A stretch of DNA of 64,000 nt from JADKIH01 sp031417395 (lineage in GTDB: Bacteria > Bacteroidota > Bacteroidia > AKYH767-A > 2013-40CM-41-45). The stretch covers positions 6,205 through 70,204 of the forward strand of contig JANOVM010000079.1 of assembly GCA_031417395.1 (NCBI GenBank), written 5' to 3'. Below, piece by piece: positions 15,091 through 27,642 of the stretch; within the stretch, counting starts at the first letter, position 1, and every line of letters begins with the position of its first letter. Under the pieces are notes generated by a model, which was not told the origin of the DNA, searched no databases, and saw only the letters and a list, made by a program, of their open reading frames with translations. The position numbers and the translations under genes were made by a program.

Positions 15091-18000
15091 AGTATTGAAT
15101 CTCATCTTGTAAATCTAAAAATAAAAACATTAAAAACAAAGATTTTCTAAAAAATAAAAAATTCAATCCATTTCTTCTTTTGAATGTATGAAAATATAAT
15201 CCCATTAACAATGAATAGTTTTTATACTTACTTAATGATTGTAGTTCCTGAGAATTTTTTCCATCGAGCAAAATATAATGAATTGCAGTATCATTTAAAG
15301 TTAATTTGTGACTTACGTTTTTTTTATTTTAAAGAAAATACCCCAATAATTTTTTGGGGCTATTAAAGTTTTCCAAACCAGGGTCGGTTATTGCCTGTTT
15401 TCAAGGGTTATTTTCACCAACTTTTAAATGATATTTATCAAGTTTGAAAGGCTAGGTGTAAGGTGCTTTATTGAAATTTAACCGGTAATGAAATAAAGAA
15501 GCAGCATAGAATTAAATTTTTAAACGTTTTTTGTTTCATATTCCGTTTTTTTGATGAAATGTAGCCTGTTCTTTTTATAATTATTGTGTTTTTCTTCTTC
15601 TGACGTAATTAAATTTTTTGAAAATAGGAGGGAAAATGCTACTTTTAAGGCTAGTTATCGGACACACACCTGTTTAAGCAAAGAGTAAAAAACCGCATAC
15701 TCTAAAGTATGTATTGTTGTTTTATTGAATGATAATTTCACGGTACCGATTAATAACATAAATAATGAAAATAATTCAGCAATTCCGGGCAATTGGAAAC
15801 TGAATTTATAATTGCTAAAAAAAAGTTTATTCTATTACAAAAATAATTCCTTTAAGAACGAAAAATGAGAAAAATTTACCTGCTGATTTTTGCTATTTGT
15901 ATTGCAATTGGTAACCTGTTTGCTCAAAGGAGCAATAACGAATCAGGTGTAATAACCTGTACTGAATTTAATATTACACGACCACTGAGAGATATTTTTG
16001 CTGAAAATCCTGTCGATGAAAATAAAATATATGAAAAAGAAGAATCCGAAGACAGAGAAAACAGGAAGCCTCAAAAGTTTCGCTTTAGTGTAAAAGACGG
16101 TTTGGAATATGGCAATGATCCAAAGGTCATACAAAATGAAATGGGAAATGTACCGGGCCGAGCACCTATTACTAATTGGGCCGGACAAACAGCATCGGGT
16201 TTCAGGCCGTATGATCCATCTGGAAGTTCAGGCATTAATCATTATGTACAAATGATTAATTCAACAACATTTAAAGTTTATAATAAAACAACTGGCGCTG
16301 TGCTGCTGACTGCAACACTTGGAAATTTATGGAGTCCTGCAACACCTAATAGCGGAGACCCAATTGTTCTCTACGATAAGGCGGCAGACAGGTGGTTTTT
16401 AGCACAATTCGGGACCACAGGCAATAAAATGTACATTGCTATTTCTACTACAGGAGATCCAACAGGTACTTACTATACCTATACATTTACTTCTCCTGCA
16501 TTTCCTGACTATTTGAAATTTTCAACCTGGGTAGATGGATATTACATGACTTCTAATCAGGCACAAAAAGTCTTTTGTTTCGACAGGACAGCCATGCTTG
16601 CCGGTAATGCAGGCTCTCGCGCTGTCTATACAAGTTTCTCTCCACCTCAGGGTTCAGGATTCTTCTGCCCTTTGCCCGGAGATGCTTCTGATGGGGCATT
16701 ACCACCCTTCGGAACCCCCTGCCCGATTTTATCCTATTCAGATAATGCATGGGGGGCAAGTTATTCAGATGCTGTTAATATTTATCAGATGTCCGTTGAC
16801 TGGATACCTGTAACACCTACATCTACAATTACACTTGCTGCAGTTGTCCCTACAGCTTCTTTTGATGCTTCGTATGATCCAAGCTGGAATGATGTTTCGC
16901 AGCCCGGAACTGCACAAAAGTTAGACGGTATAGGTGGTGTATGTATGTACAGATCACAATGGAAAACATGGAATGGATATAATACGATAGTTCTTAATTG
17001 GGGAGTGAAAATCAGTTCTACTCAACGAAGTATTAAATGGTGCGAGTTACGCCAGAATCAAAGCAACAATGCTTGGTCATTATACCAGGAAGGAATTTAT
17101 ACTCCCGATGCAGCGACTCGCTGGATGGGCAGTATAGCTATGGATAATAATGGTTCGATAGGTTTGTGTTACATGAAATCGGATGCTACTTCAATTTATC
17201 CCGGATTATATTATACAGGAAGAAGAGCGTGTGATCCACTGGGGACAATGCCAATAGTTGAAACTACGGTAGTAACCGGTACAGGTTCACAAACAACCAG
17301 CAACAGGGTAGGTGATTATTCTCATCTCGCCCTTGATCCTGATGGAGTCACCTTCTGGCATACCAGTGAATACATGGGAGGATCAACAGGAGGTTCAGCA
17401 GCGCGAACACAGATATTTTCTTTCCAAATGCCTGTATGCGAGAATACAGCGATTGTATCTATTGCACAAACAGGAGGAACAAATCCCCAGTGTCCGGGAG
17501 CTTCAGCAACTTTTACAGCGACTCCGGTAAATGGCGGAGTTACCCCAGTATATCAATGGCAGGTAAATGGGTCTAACGTAGGAACCAATAGCGATACATA
17601 CGCCACTTCCTCTTTAACCAATGGGCAAATAGTAACCTGTATTATGACTTCCAGTATTTCGGGGGTGCTTGGAAATCCGGCGACTTCAAATGCCATTACG
17701 ATGACTGTTAATCCTGCTGTAACGCCATCCGTTTCTATAGCTATTACCACAGGAGCAAATCCCACGTGTTCGGGATCTGCTTTAACATTTACCGCTACTC
17801 CAGTAAATGGTGGATCAACACCTTCCTATCAATGGAAGGTGGATGGAGTGAATGCAGGTACAAACAATGTTTCTTTTTCAACCGGTACTTTAACTAATGG
17901 ACAGGTTGTTAGTTGTGTTATTACGTCGAATGCACCATGTGCTTCAATAAGTACTGCAACATCAAATAACATAACAATGACCGTTTCTCAGAGTTTAACT

Positions 18001-18234
18001 CAATCCGTTTCTATAGCCCAAACAGCAGGTACTAATCCGGCATGTGCAGGTGCTTCCGCAACATTTACTGCTACAATTACCGGAGGAAATAGCCCAGTCA
18101 TTCAATGGAAAGTAAATGGCACCAATGCAGGAACAAATTCTACAACTTTTACAACAACATCATTGACAAATGCCCAGACTGTTTCTTGTACGGTATCTTC
18201 TTCTTCTAGTTGTACTTCAGTAGTATCAGGAAAC

Positions 18235-18774
18235 CTTGGAACAGGAACAGGCACAAATGCCACGACAAGCGATCTTGCCGCAGCATACCCGACGTATTAT
18301 GGAAACGGCAGGCAGCAATATCTTGTATTAGCTTCCGAACTAACAGCACTTGGATTAACAGCCGGCAACATTACATCTCTGGGCTTCAATGTGGCCGGCA
18401 CAACAGGAAATCCTGCGACTCTGAATGGATACACAATTAAAATGGCTTCTAGTGCTGCCGTTTCATTGACAACTACATTTCTTACTCCTGTTTTTACTAC
18501 CGTTTATGGACCAACAAATTATTCTCCTGTTTTAAATTCTATAAATACGCATACTTTCTCTACACCTTTTGTTTGGGATGGTTCGTCAAATGTTTTAATT
18601 GATATTTGCTTTTCTAATCAGGTGGTAGGTTCTGTATCCTATCAAACCTACCAAACAAGTACAGCATTTGTATCTACAGCATATTATCAGGCTGATGGTA
18701 GTGTTGGAGCGGGAGCTTGCACACAAACTAGTGCTACAGCCACCGGTTCGGTTCGCCCTAATATGATTTTTACA
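18235..18774 (+). repeat. 180-residue module, copy 1 (540 bp)
   Basis: Codes for a module beginning LGTGTGTN and ending RPNMIFT, with ELTALGLTAGNITSLGFNV inside. It aligns without gaps to 19351-19890 at about 76% protein identity, whereas the DNA differs at many synonymous sites. Confidence 0.85.
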
Positions 18775-19350
18775 AGAAGTTCCAATGCCGTTGTTTCAAA
18801 CTCCAATGTAATTACCATGGTGATAAATCCAAGTTCACCGCCTTCAGTTTCAATTGCTTTAACGTCGGGAACAAATCCTACTTGCTCAGGCAATTTGCTG
18901 GTTTTTACAGCGACGGCTTCAAACGGTGGTTCAACTCCCGTATATCAATGGAAGGTAGATGGAGTTAATGCAGGATTAAATAGCAATACTTTTTCAACAT
19001 CGACATTGACGAATGGTCAAGTAGTAAGTTGTGACTTAACAGCAACAGGTTCTTGCGCTAGTCCAAATACTGCTTCTTCAAATGGAATAACTGTTTTGGT
19101 AAATTCTGTTGCCAATCCAACCGTTTCCATTTCACAAACAAGCGGAACCAATCCGCTTTGCGAAAACACTTCTGTAACATTTACTGCTACCGTTATTAAT
19201 GGAAACAATCCATCGTATCAATGGAAAATTGATGGTGTAAATGTTGGCACAAACAATTCTGCATTTACAACAAGTACATTAATTAATGGACAAGCGGTTT
19301 CCTGTGATATTGCTTCTTTTTCATCCTGCACGCAAGATGTTACAAATACC

Positions 19351-19890
19351 TTGGGAGCTGGAACAGGTACCAATGTTACCAATACAAGTTTATCAGCAGC
19401 ATATCCTACATATTGGGGAAACGGGCGTCAACAGTATCTAATTAAAGCTTCTGAATTAACAGCGCTGGGATTGTCTGCAGGAAATATTACTTCTTTAGGA
19501 TTTAATGTTGCCGGAACTACCGGAAATCCATCTACTCTTAATGGTTACACCATTAAAATTGCACAGACTGCCTCTACTGTTATGACAACAACATTTCTTA
19601 CTCCTGTTTTTACAACTGTATTCGGTCCGGTTAATTATACACCAATATTGAATTCAATTAATACACATCCCTTTATTTCTCCTTTTTCTTGGGATGGAAC
19701 TTCAAATATTGTAGTTGATATTTGTTTTTCAAATCAGGTAGTTGGTATTACTGCATATCAAACGTATCAGACAACTTCTTCCTTTGTTTCAACAGCATAT
19801 TATCAGGCGGATGGCGCAACGGGTGCAGGTGCTTGCACGAAAACAACGGGTTCCGGAACCGGTTCAGTGAGGCCGAATATGATATTTACA
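19351..19890 (+). repeat. 180-residue module, copy 2 (540 bp)
   Basis: Second copy, exactly the same length as that at 18235-18774, placed between Ig-like repeats. Such modules recur in Bacteroidota surface proteins; the probable fold is a beta-sandwich. Confidence 0.85.
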
Positions 19891-20220
19891 ATTAATAGTG
19901 GAGCCTTGTTAAATGCAAGTTCTAACGTTTTAACAATGTTAGTGAATCCACAGGTTGCTCCTTCAGTATCGATTTCCATTACATCAGGTTCCAACCCGGA
20001 ATGTGATGGTGCTTCTGCAACATTTACAGCTACTTCCTTAAATGGCGGCTCAAGTCCATCATACCAATGGAAGATTGGCGGAGTCAATGTTGGAACAAAC
20101 AGTGCGACTTATACAACTTCATCACTAATAAACGGTGATGTAGTGACTTGCGAAATGACTTCAAATGCAGATTGTGTATCCGGAAACCCTGCTGTTTCAA
20201 ATTCAATAATCATGACGGTT

Positions 20221-23200
20221 AATCCAAATGTTACCGCAAGCGTAAGTATATCGGCTAATCCCGGAAGTACTGTTTGTGATGGCGCAAGCGTAACATTTAC
20301 TGCTATTGCCGTCAATGGTGGCCCTGCACCAAGTTATCAATGGAAGCTGGGAGCAACCAATGTTGGAACAAATAGTCCGAATTATACTACTACAACTTTA
20401 AGCTCCGGAAACAGTATTACCTGCGAAGTGACATCCAATGCATTCTGCGCTATTGGAGGTCCTGTCGCATCGAATACAATTGTTATGACGGTAAACCCGA
20501 ATGTTGCTGCAAGTGTTAGTATTTCTGCCAATCCCGGAAATATAATTTGTTCGGGAACGAGTGTGACATTTACTGCCACACCTACTAATGGAGGTACTAC
20601 TCCAAGTTATCAATGGAAAGTTGGAGCAACGAATGTTGGAACGAATAGTCCGACCTATACGAGTGTTTCCTTAGCAAACGGAAACAGTGTCACCTGTGTA
20701 ATGACCTCCAATGCGGGCTGTGTAACAGGAAGTCCTGCAACATCAAATGCAATTGTTATGACCGTTAATCCGAATGTAGCAGCAAGCGTAAGTCTTTCTG
20801 CCAGTCCCGGAAATACTATTTGTTCAGGAGCAAGTGTGACCTTTACTGCCGCACCAACTAATGGAGGTACAACTCCAAGTTACCAATGGAAAATAGGAGC
20901 AGCCAATGTGGGAACGAATAGTTCAACGTATACGAATGCAAGCTTAGCAACCGGAAATAGTATTACATGTGTGATGACTTCTAATGCAACATGCGCCACA
21001 GGAAGTCCTGCAACATCGAATGCTATTGTTATGACGGTTAATCCGAATGTAACAGCTAGCGTTAGTATTTCTGCCAGTACCGGAACTACAATTTGTTCAG
21101 GAACAAGTGTGACATTTACTGCTACGCCAACGAATGGGGGGACAACACCAAGTTACCAATGGAAGAGAGGAGCTACGAATGTGGGTACTAATAGTCCAAC
21201 ATACACTACTACCACTTTGGCAAATGGAAACAGCATTACGTGTGTAATGACTTCTAATGCTCCTTGTGTTTCAGGAAGTCCAGCAACATCAAATGCCATT
21301 GTTATGACCGTAAATGCTAATGTAGCTGCAAGCGTAAGTATTTCAGCAAATCCCGGTAATACAATTTGTGCAGGGACAAGTGTAACCTTCACCGCTACTC
21401 CGACCAATGGGGGCACAACACCTGGTTATCAATGGAAAATCGGAACAACGAATGTGGGAACAAATAGTCCAACCTATACAAATGCAGCCTTAGCAAACGC
21501 AAACAGCATTACCTGTGTAATGACCTCCAATGCAACTTGTGTTTCAGGAAGTCCTGCAACATCTAATGCTATTGTTATGACAGTTAATTCGAATGTAACA
21601 GCAAGTGTTAGTATTTCTGCCAATCCCGGAAATACAATTTGTTCAGGAACGAGTGTGACATTTACTGCCACACCGACGAATGGGGGCACAACACCAAGTT
21701 ACCAATGGAAAAGAGGAACTACGAATGTGGGGACAAATAGTCCAACATACACTACTACCACTTTGGCAAATGGAAACAGCATTACGTGTGTAATGACTTC
21801 TAATGCTCCTTGTGTTTCAGGAAGTCCTGCGACTTCGAATGCAATTGTTATGACTGTAAATCCTAACGTAGCGGCAAGTGTTAGTATTTCTGCCAATCCC
21901 GGAAATACAATTTGTTCGGGTACGAGTGTAACTTTTACTGCTGCACCTACTAATGGAGGCGCCACTCCAAGTTATCAATGGAAAATAGGAGCTTCGAATG
22001 TGGGAACGAACAGTGCAACCTATACAAATGCAGCCTTATCAAGTGGAAACAGTGTCACTTGTGTGATGACTTCCAATGCCACCTGCGCAACAGGAAGTCC
22101 TGCAACATCGAATGCAATTGTACTGACTGTAAATCCGAACCTGACAGCAAGTGTTAGTATTTCGGCCAATCCGGGAAATACAATTTGTTTAGGTACCGGA
22201 GTAACATTTACTGCAACACCATCTAATGGAGGTGCGACACCAATTTACCAATGGAAAATTGGTGCTTCCAATGTGGGAACAAACAGTCCAACCTATACAA
22301 ATGCATCTTTAGCTAATGGAAACAGTGTCACATGCGTTATGACTTCCGGTGCAACTTGTGCTACAGGAAGTCCTGCTATATCTAATGCTATTGTTATGAC
22401 GGTAAATCCGAACCTGACAGCAAGCGTTAATATAAATGCCAATTCGGGAAATACAATTTGTGATGGCACAAGTGTAACATTTACTGCTACACCATCAAAT
22501 GGAGGTGCGACTCCAAGCTATCAATGGAAAATTGATGCTGTTAATGTGGGCACTAACAGTTCAACCTATACCAATACTGCTTTAATCAATGGAAACAGTA
22601 TTACCTGCGAGATGGTCTCTAATGCCGGTTGCATTAATGGAAGTCCTGCAACATCCAATGCAATTAATATGACAGTAATTCCAAATGTTGCAGCAAGCGT
22701 TAGCATTTCTGCCAATCCGGGAAGTACAATCTGCGATGGAACAAGCGTAACATTTACTGCTACCCCGTCAAATGGATGATCAACACCAAGTTATCAATGG
22801 AAAATTGGGGCAACGAACGTTGGAACCGACAGTCCAAATTATACAGATCTTACTTTAACAAATGGAAGCACTGTCACCTGCGTGATGACTTCTAATGCAG
22901 CTTGCGCAACGGGCAATCCTTCTGCATCGAATGCAATTGTTATGACTGTAAATCCAAATTTAATTACAAGCGTTAGCATTTCCTCCAATCCGGGAAATTC
23001 AATTTGTGATGGCACAGGTGTAACATTCACAGCTACACCAACCAGCGGAGGATCAACTCCAAGTTACCAATGGAAAATAGGAACAACGAACGTAGGAACA
23101 GATAGTCCAAATTATACAGATCTTTCTTTAACAAATGGAAGCACTGTTACCTGTGTGATGACTTCAAATGCAACATGTGCAACAGGCAGTCCTGTTGTTT

Positions 23201-24585
23201 CGAATCCTATTGTAATCAACGTTAGTCCAAATGTTGCAGTAAGTGTTAGTATATCTGCCAATCCCGGAAATACAATTTGTGATGGCATTCCGGTTACATT
23301 CACTGCAATACCAACTAATGAAGGAACAACACCAAGTTACCAATGGAAAATAGGAGCAACAAATGTTGGAACAAACAGCCCAACATATACCGATGCTGCT
23401 TTGGCAAATGGAAACAGTGTCACCTGCGTGATGACATCTAATGCAACGTGTGCAACAGGCAGTCCTGCTGTTTCGAATCCTATAATAATGACTGTTAATC
23501 CATATGTTGCTGCAAGTGTTAGCATTTCTGCTAATCCGGGAAATACAATTTGTGATGGTAATTCTGTAACATTCACTGCAATACCAACCAATGAAGGAAC
23601 AACACCAAGTTATCAATGGAAAATAGGAGCAACTAATGTTGGAACCAATATTCCAACATATACCGATGCTGCTTTGGCAAATGGAAACAATATTACTTGT
23701 GTAATGACATCTACTGCAACATGTGTAACAGGCAGTCCTGCAACATCTAATCCTATTGTAATGACTGTTAACCCTAATGTAATGGCAAGTGTAAATATTT
23801 CCGTCAATCCGGGAAATACAATTTGTGCCGGCACACCGATAACATTCACAGCAATGCCAACCAATGGAGGAACAATGCCATCTTATCAATGGAAAATCGG
23901 AACTACAGATGTTGGAACGGACAGTCCATCCTATGCATCTTCAGGAATTGCAGACGGGAATTCAATAACATGCGTAATGACATCCAATGCAAATTGTTTA
24001 ACCACCGGTCCTGCAACTTCCAATTCAATAACCATGAGTGTTAGTCCTCTGTTAACTCCTTCTGTCAGCATTGTGGCATCTCCATCCAACACTATTTGCA
24101 CCGGAACCTCTGTTACATTTACTGCAGCTGCTGTAAATGGTGGGAATAGTCCAACATATATTTGGAAAAACGGGTCCAATGTAGTGGGTAGTAACAGTGA
24201 TACTTATACAACATCCTCTTTATTGACTGGAGATGAAATCACGTGTGATATTATTTCCGGTGAACAATGTGTTACCTCAAGTTCAGTTACGTCGAATGTT
24301 ATCAGAATGACAGTTATTCCGGTTGTTACATCCGGTGTGACTATTGCTGCACTACCGGGAAATACCATTTGCAATGGAGAAAATGTAAGCTTTACGGCAA
24401 CTCCTCAAAATGGAGGATCATTACCGACCTATGAGTGGAAAAACGGCAATTCTTTGTTAGGAACCGGAGACACATATTCTTCTGCAGCGTTTCAGAATGG
24501 CGATATAATTACCTGTGAAATGATTTCAAATGCAAATTGCGTAACCGGCAATCCTGCAGTTTCAAATGCTGTTACTATGTCTGTT
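20221..24585 (+). repeat. Tandem 273-bp (91-residue) Ig-like repeats
   Basis: Units begin at 20221, 20494, 20767, 21040, 21313, 21586, 21859, 22132, 22405, 22678, 22951, 23224, 23497, 23770, 24043 and 24316; every step is exactly 273 bp and the last unit is 270 bp. Each unit has TVNPNVxASVSISANPG, a Cys in TICSGTSVTFTATP, SYQWKIGATNVGTNS and a second Cys in ITCVMTSN, giving one potential disulfide per domain. The nonsense codon is codon 34 of the unit at 22678. Confidence 0.92.
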
Positions 24586-25455
24586 AGTTCAAGTCCGATC
24601 ATAAGCAGTTTTGCACCGGTATCCGGTGCTCCCGGATCAACTGTTGTTATTTCTGGATCGGGGTTCACTGGAATAACCGGTATAACTCTCAATAGTGTTT
24701 CTGTAATAAATTATACAGTTGACAATTCATCACAAATTACTTGTACAGTCCCATCCGGTGCATCAAGCGGCTTGCTGTCAATAACTACATCATGCGGAAC
24801 CGCTATTAGTACGGATTCATTTGCAGTTATTATTTCTACTGTTGACTTGAATGTTAGGCTTTTCATAGAAGGGTTTTACACCGGCGGAGGATTAATGACA
24901 GGAATAATTTCATCTGCTGTTACGGACACTCTGATAATTGAATTAGCGAATAGTGCTTCTCCGCATAGTATTTCGTATTCTCAAACAACAACAGTGTCTA
25001 CTGCCGGATATGCAACGTGCACGTTTCCAACATCGGTAAATGGAAATGCTTATTATATTGTTGTGAAGCACAGAAATGCACTTGAGACCTGGAGTGCAAT
25101 TCCTTTAACATTCACCGGAACACAAGTTTCATATGATTTCACAAATGCTTTGAATAAAGCTTACGGTAACAATCAATACGATCTTTTAGATGGTAATTTT
25201 GCATTCTGGAGCGGTGATATCTCTGATGCAACACTTGGTGTAGGCTTTCAGGATGGAGTAGTTGAATCACAGGATTATTCTGATATGGAGAATGCAATTG
25301 TTGTTACACTGCTTGGTTATGTAGTAGAAGATTTAACCGGAGATGGAGTAGTAGAGTCGTCCGATTATGGTTTGTTGGAAAGTAATATATACTTTACCGT
25401 TGCAGCAATTCGGCCTTAGTAGGAATAGTTTATTAAGCATAAAATTTGTAATGAA

Positions 25456-25494
25456 CGCGTTGCGAACCGTTGCGTACCGCTGCGCCGTTGCGTT
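25456..25494. repeat. Short GC-rich GTTGCG repeat cluster
   Basis: Four imperfect copies of a (C)CGTTGCG/CGCTGCG word in 39 bp, a sharp GC peak in an AT-rich 283-bp gap between the giant gene and the TPR gene. Function unknown. Confidence 0.5.
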
Positions 25495-25702
25495 AATAAA
25501 AAAAGTATAATTCGTACCTCACTTCCTTCACCCCTACCACTTTAAAACACCCCTAGTATAAATCACGATTCAGAACGAAAGTTAAACTTTTAAACTTATT
25601 TATAGTTTACACCGTTAATTTTTAAGTATTTTCATTGTAAATATGTATTTGCAATCGAATGAACTTTAATTAACTTTCACAGCTTTTATTTTAAAGTTAT
25701 TT

Positions 25703-27511
25703 ATGAAAAACAAGCCTAATTCTAAGCAGGCAAAAAAACCTGTACTATTAAAAGAGAAATCAAACACTACATTTAATTATGCAGTCTTATTTGGAATTCT
25801 GTTTATTGCTTTGTTGTCATACTTACCCGCATTAAACAATGGTTTTGTCTGGGACGATGATGATTATATTAAAAACAACCTTCTGATTCGCTCCATCAAT
25901 CTAAAGGATATATTTTCTACCAACCTGATGGGAAACTATCATCCCCTGACAGTTCTGGTATATGCAATACAATATAAATTTTTTGATATAAGTGAAAAGG
26001 GATACCATGCTTTCAATATATTTCTTCATTTGCTGAATGTATTACTGGTATTCTTTGCAGTCTTTCGTTTAAGTAATAAATCCATTGTCGCTTTAGTTGC
26101 AGCCTTATTGTTTGCCCTTCACCCTATGCATGTTGAATCTGTTGCTTGGGCATCAGAACTTAAAGATCTTCTCTATACATTTTTCTTTCTTGCTTCTTAC
26201 ATCTTTTATTTGAAGTTTCAGGAGGATCCGAAGAATAAGTATTATGCATTTGCAGTTTTTTTATTTCTGCTTTCTCTGCTTTCAAAAGCAATGGCAGCTT
26301 CACTGCCTTTGCTTTTAGTACTTACTGATTTTTTTAAGGGGCAAAAAATTACCGCCAAGTCGCTCTTGCAAAAGGTTCCATTCTTTTTGCTGTCATTTAT
26401 CTTTGGTATTGTAGCAGTACAGGCTCAGAAATCATCCGGCGCCGTTGATACGGCTACTTTCGATATAGGTCAACGTATTATTTTCGCCAGCTATGGTTTC
26501 ATTACATACCTGGTTAAACTTGCTTTGCCGCTGCAACTTTGTTCCTATTACGCTTACCCGATTTCAAGCAAAGGAACAATTCCTCCTTATTATTATGGGT
26601 ATCTTTTTTTAGTAATAGCATTGGCTATAGGAGCATTTTATTCCCTTCGTAAAACAAAAAAAATATTTTTTAGCATAGGATTCTTTACCGTTACCGTCTT
26701 ACTGGTATTGCAGCTTTTACCTGTTGGATGGGCTATTATGGCCGACCGTTACAGCTACATTCCTTCCATTGGAATATTTTACCTTGTCGGTGAAGGAATT
26801 TATTGGTTATGGAATAAAAAAAGTTCAGGATATACTTATAAAGGACTTGTAGTTCTTGTTTTAATATCGACAACTATTTTTTATTCGGTAAAAACATCAG
26901 CCCGGTGTGCGGTATGGAAGGATGGCTTTGTATTGTGGAACGACGTTATTAATCAATACCAGACAATTCCTCAGGCTTACATTAACCGCGGTATTATTTA
27001 TATGAATAATAATAAAACAGCCGAAGCTTTGGCCGATTACAATAAAGCCATCAGTCTGGAACCCGACTTTTCAAAAGGATATAGCAACAGAGCTATCGTT
27101 TATACCAATGAAAATAAATTTGATCTTGCTATTAAGGACTATGAAAAAGCTATAAAACTGGATCCCAAAAATGCCATCGCTTTTAATAACAGAGGAATTT
27201 TATATAAGAAAAATAATTTGTTTAAGGAAGCCACAGAAAATTTCAACGAAGCGATAAAGCTGAAACCTACCTACGTTGATGCTTTTCATAACCGTGGTGT
27301 TTCTCTTTATAATCTGGGCCGTTACGATGAAGCGCTTAGTGATTTCAATACGGCGCTGAAATTTAAACCCAATGTTGGCAGATCAATCTTTTTCCGAGGG
27401 CTTGTCGAAAATGCAATGGGGAATAAGGATGTGGCTTGCCGGGATTTGCAGACTGCAGTAACCCTGGGGTATCCGCAGGCGGCTGAGCAATATAATAAGT
27501 TGTGTAAGTAG
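25703..27511 (+). CDS. Polytopic membrane protein with C-terminal TPRs (TMTC/GT39-like)
   Basis: 602 residues. A Lys-rich cytoplasmic tail (about 25 residues) precedes about ten to eleven membrane helices. The first loop carries NGFVWDDDDYI, the acidic motif typical of GT-C glycosyltransferases of the TMTC/PMT type, followed by NYHPLTVLVY and LHPMHVESVAW. From residue about 430 there are five TPR units (AYINRGIIYMNNNKTAEALADYNKAI, and so on). Human TMTC proteins are O-mannosyltransferases; bacterial homologues are of unknown substrate. It may glycosylate exported proteins, which would fit the neighbouring surface proteins, but this is inference. Confidence 0.85.
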   Translation: MKNKPNSKQAKKPVLLKEKSNTTFNYAVLFGILFIALLSYLPALNNGFVWDDDDYIKNNLLIRSINLKDIFSTNLMGNYHPLTVLVYAIQYKFFDISEKGYHAFNIFLHLLNVLLVFFAVFRLSNKSIVALVAALLFALHPMHVESVAWASELKDLLYTFFFLASYIFYLKFQEDPKNKYYAFAVFLFLLSLLSKAMAASLPLLLVLTDFFKGQKITAKSLLQKVPFFLLSFIFGIVAVQAQKSSGAVDTATFDIGQRIIFASYGFITYLVKLALPLQLCSYYAYPISSKGTIPPYYYGYLFLVIALAIGAFYSLRKTKKIFFSIGFFTVTVLLVLQLLPVGWAIMADRYSYIPSIGIFYLVGEGIYWLWNKKSSGYTYKGLVVLVLISTTIFYSVKTSARCAVWKDGFVLWNDVINQYQTIPQAYINRGIIYMNNNKTAEALADYNKAISLEPDFSKGYSNRAIVYTNENKFDLAIKDYEKAIKLDPKNAIAFNNRGILYKKNNLFKEATENFNEAIKLKPTYVDAFHNRGVSLYNLGRYDEALSDFNTALKFKPNVGRSIFFRGLVENAMGNKDVACRDLQTAVTLGYPQAAEQYNKLCK

Positions 27512-27642
27512 CTCATCTTGCTTTTCGAAATTGATAACTTCTTCGATTCAGTATGAATTGAGAATTCTGAAATCTTCTTACAACTCAAAAAGATTGGAAA
27601 TGATTTGCTGCTTTTTGTTCTTAATTCTTAATATCAAATGAA

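Larger units (their letters stand above)
14944..15864. other. 921-bp intergenic region between cysE and the giant adhesin gene
   Basis: No gene is supported. It holds the cysE promoter and leader (14944-15090), a CCCCAA/TTGGGG hairpin at 15341-15359 lacking a proper T-run, and a short inverted repeat CATACT/AGTATG at 15696-15711. No clear promoter for the gene at 15865 is seen. Confidence 0.55.
15865..25419 (+). pseudogene. Giant Ig-repeat surface protein gene with one in-frame TGA
   Basis: A single reading frame of 3,184 codons is interrupted only by TGA at 22777-22779 (codon 2,305); the downstream part continues in the same frame to 25419. Order of parts: signal peptide (ICIAIGNLFAQ); a propeller-like N-terminal domain to about residue 525 (with WGASYSDAVN and RVGDYSHLALDPDG segments); Ig-like repeats; two copies of a 180-residue module; fifteen 91-residue Ig-like repeats plus one of 90; an IPT/TIG domain (PIISSFAPVSGAPGSTVVISG); a C-terminal dockerin-like part (DGVVESQDYSDME, DLTGDGVVESSDYG). 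No classical T9SS tail. Without readthrough only the first 2,304 residues are made and the TIG and C-terminal parts are lost. Likely a surface adhesin. The TGA could be real decay, an assembly or sequencing error, or a readthrough site. Confidence 0.8.

Noticed and set aside
15341..15359. CCCCAA/TTGGGG hairpin as an intrinsic terminator
   Set aside because: No continuous T-run follows on either strand and no gene ends nearby.
20100..24200. Numerous 60-90 codon open frames on the minus strand of the repeats, rich in Val, Thr and Leu
   Set aside because: They recur once per 273-bp unit as antisense images of the Ig repeats and have no independent start or codon signal.
17430..24600. CRISPR-like regular repeats
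   Set aside because: The regular spacing is that of coding Ig repeats; there are no short palindromic repeats with unique spacers anywhere in the window.
15865..25419. Alternative genetic code (TGA read as an amino acid) to explain the internal stop
   Set aside because: Many genes here end in TGA (for example sigZ) and no other gene has internal TGA.
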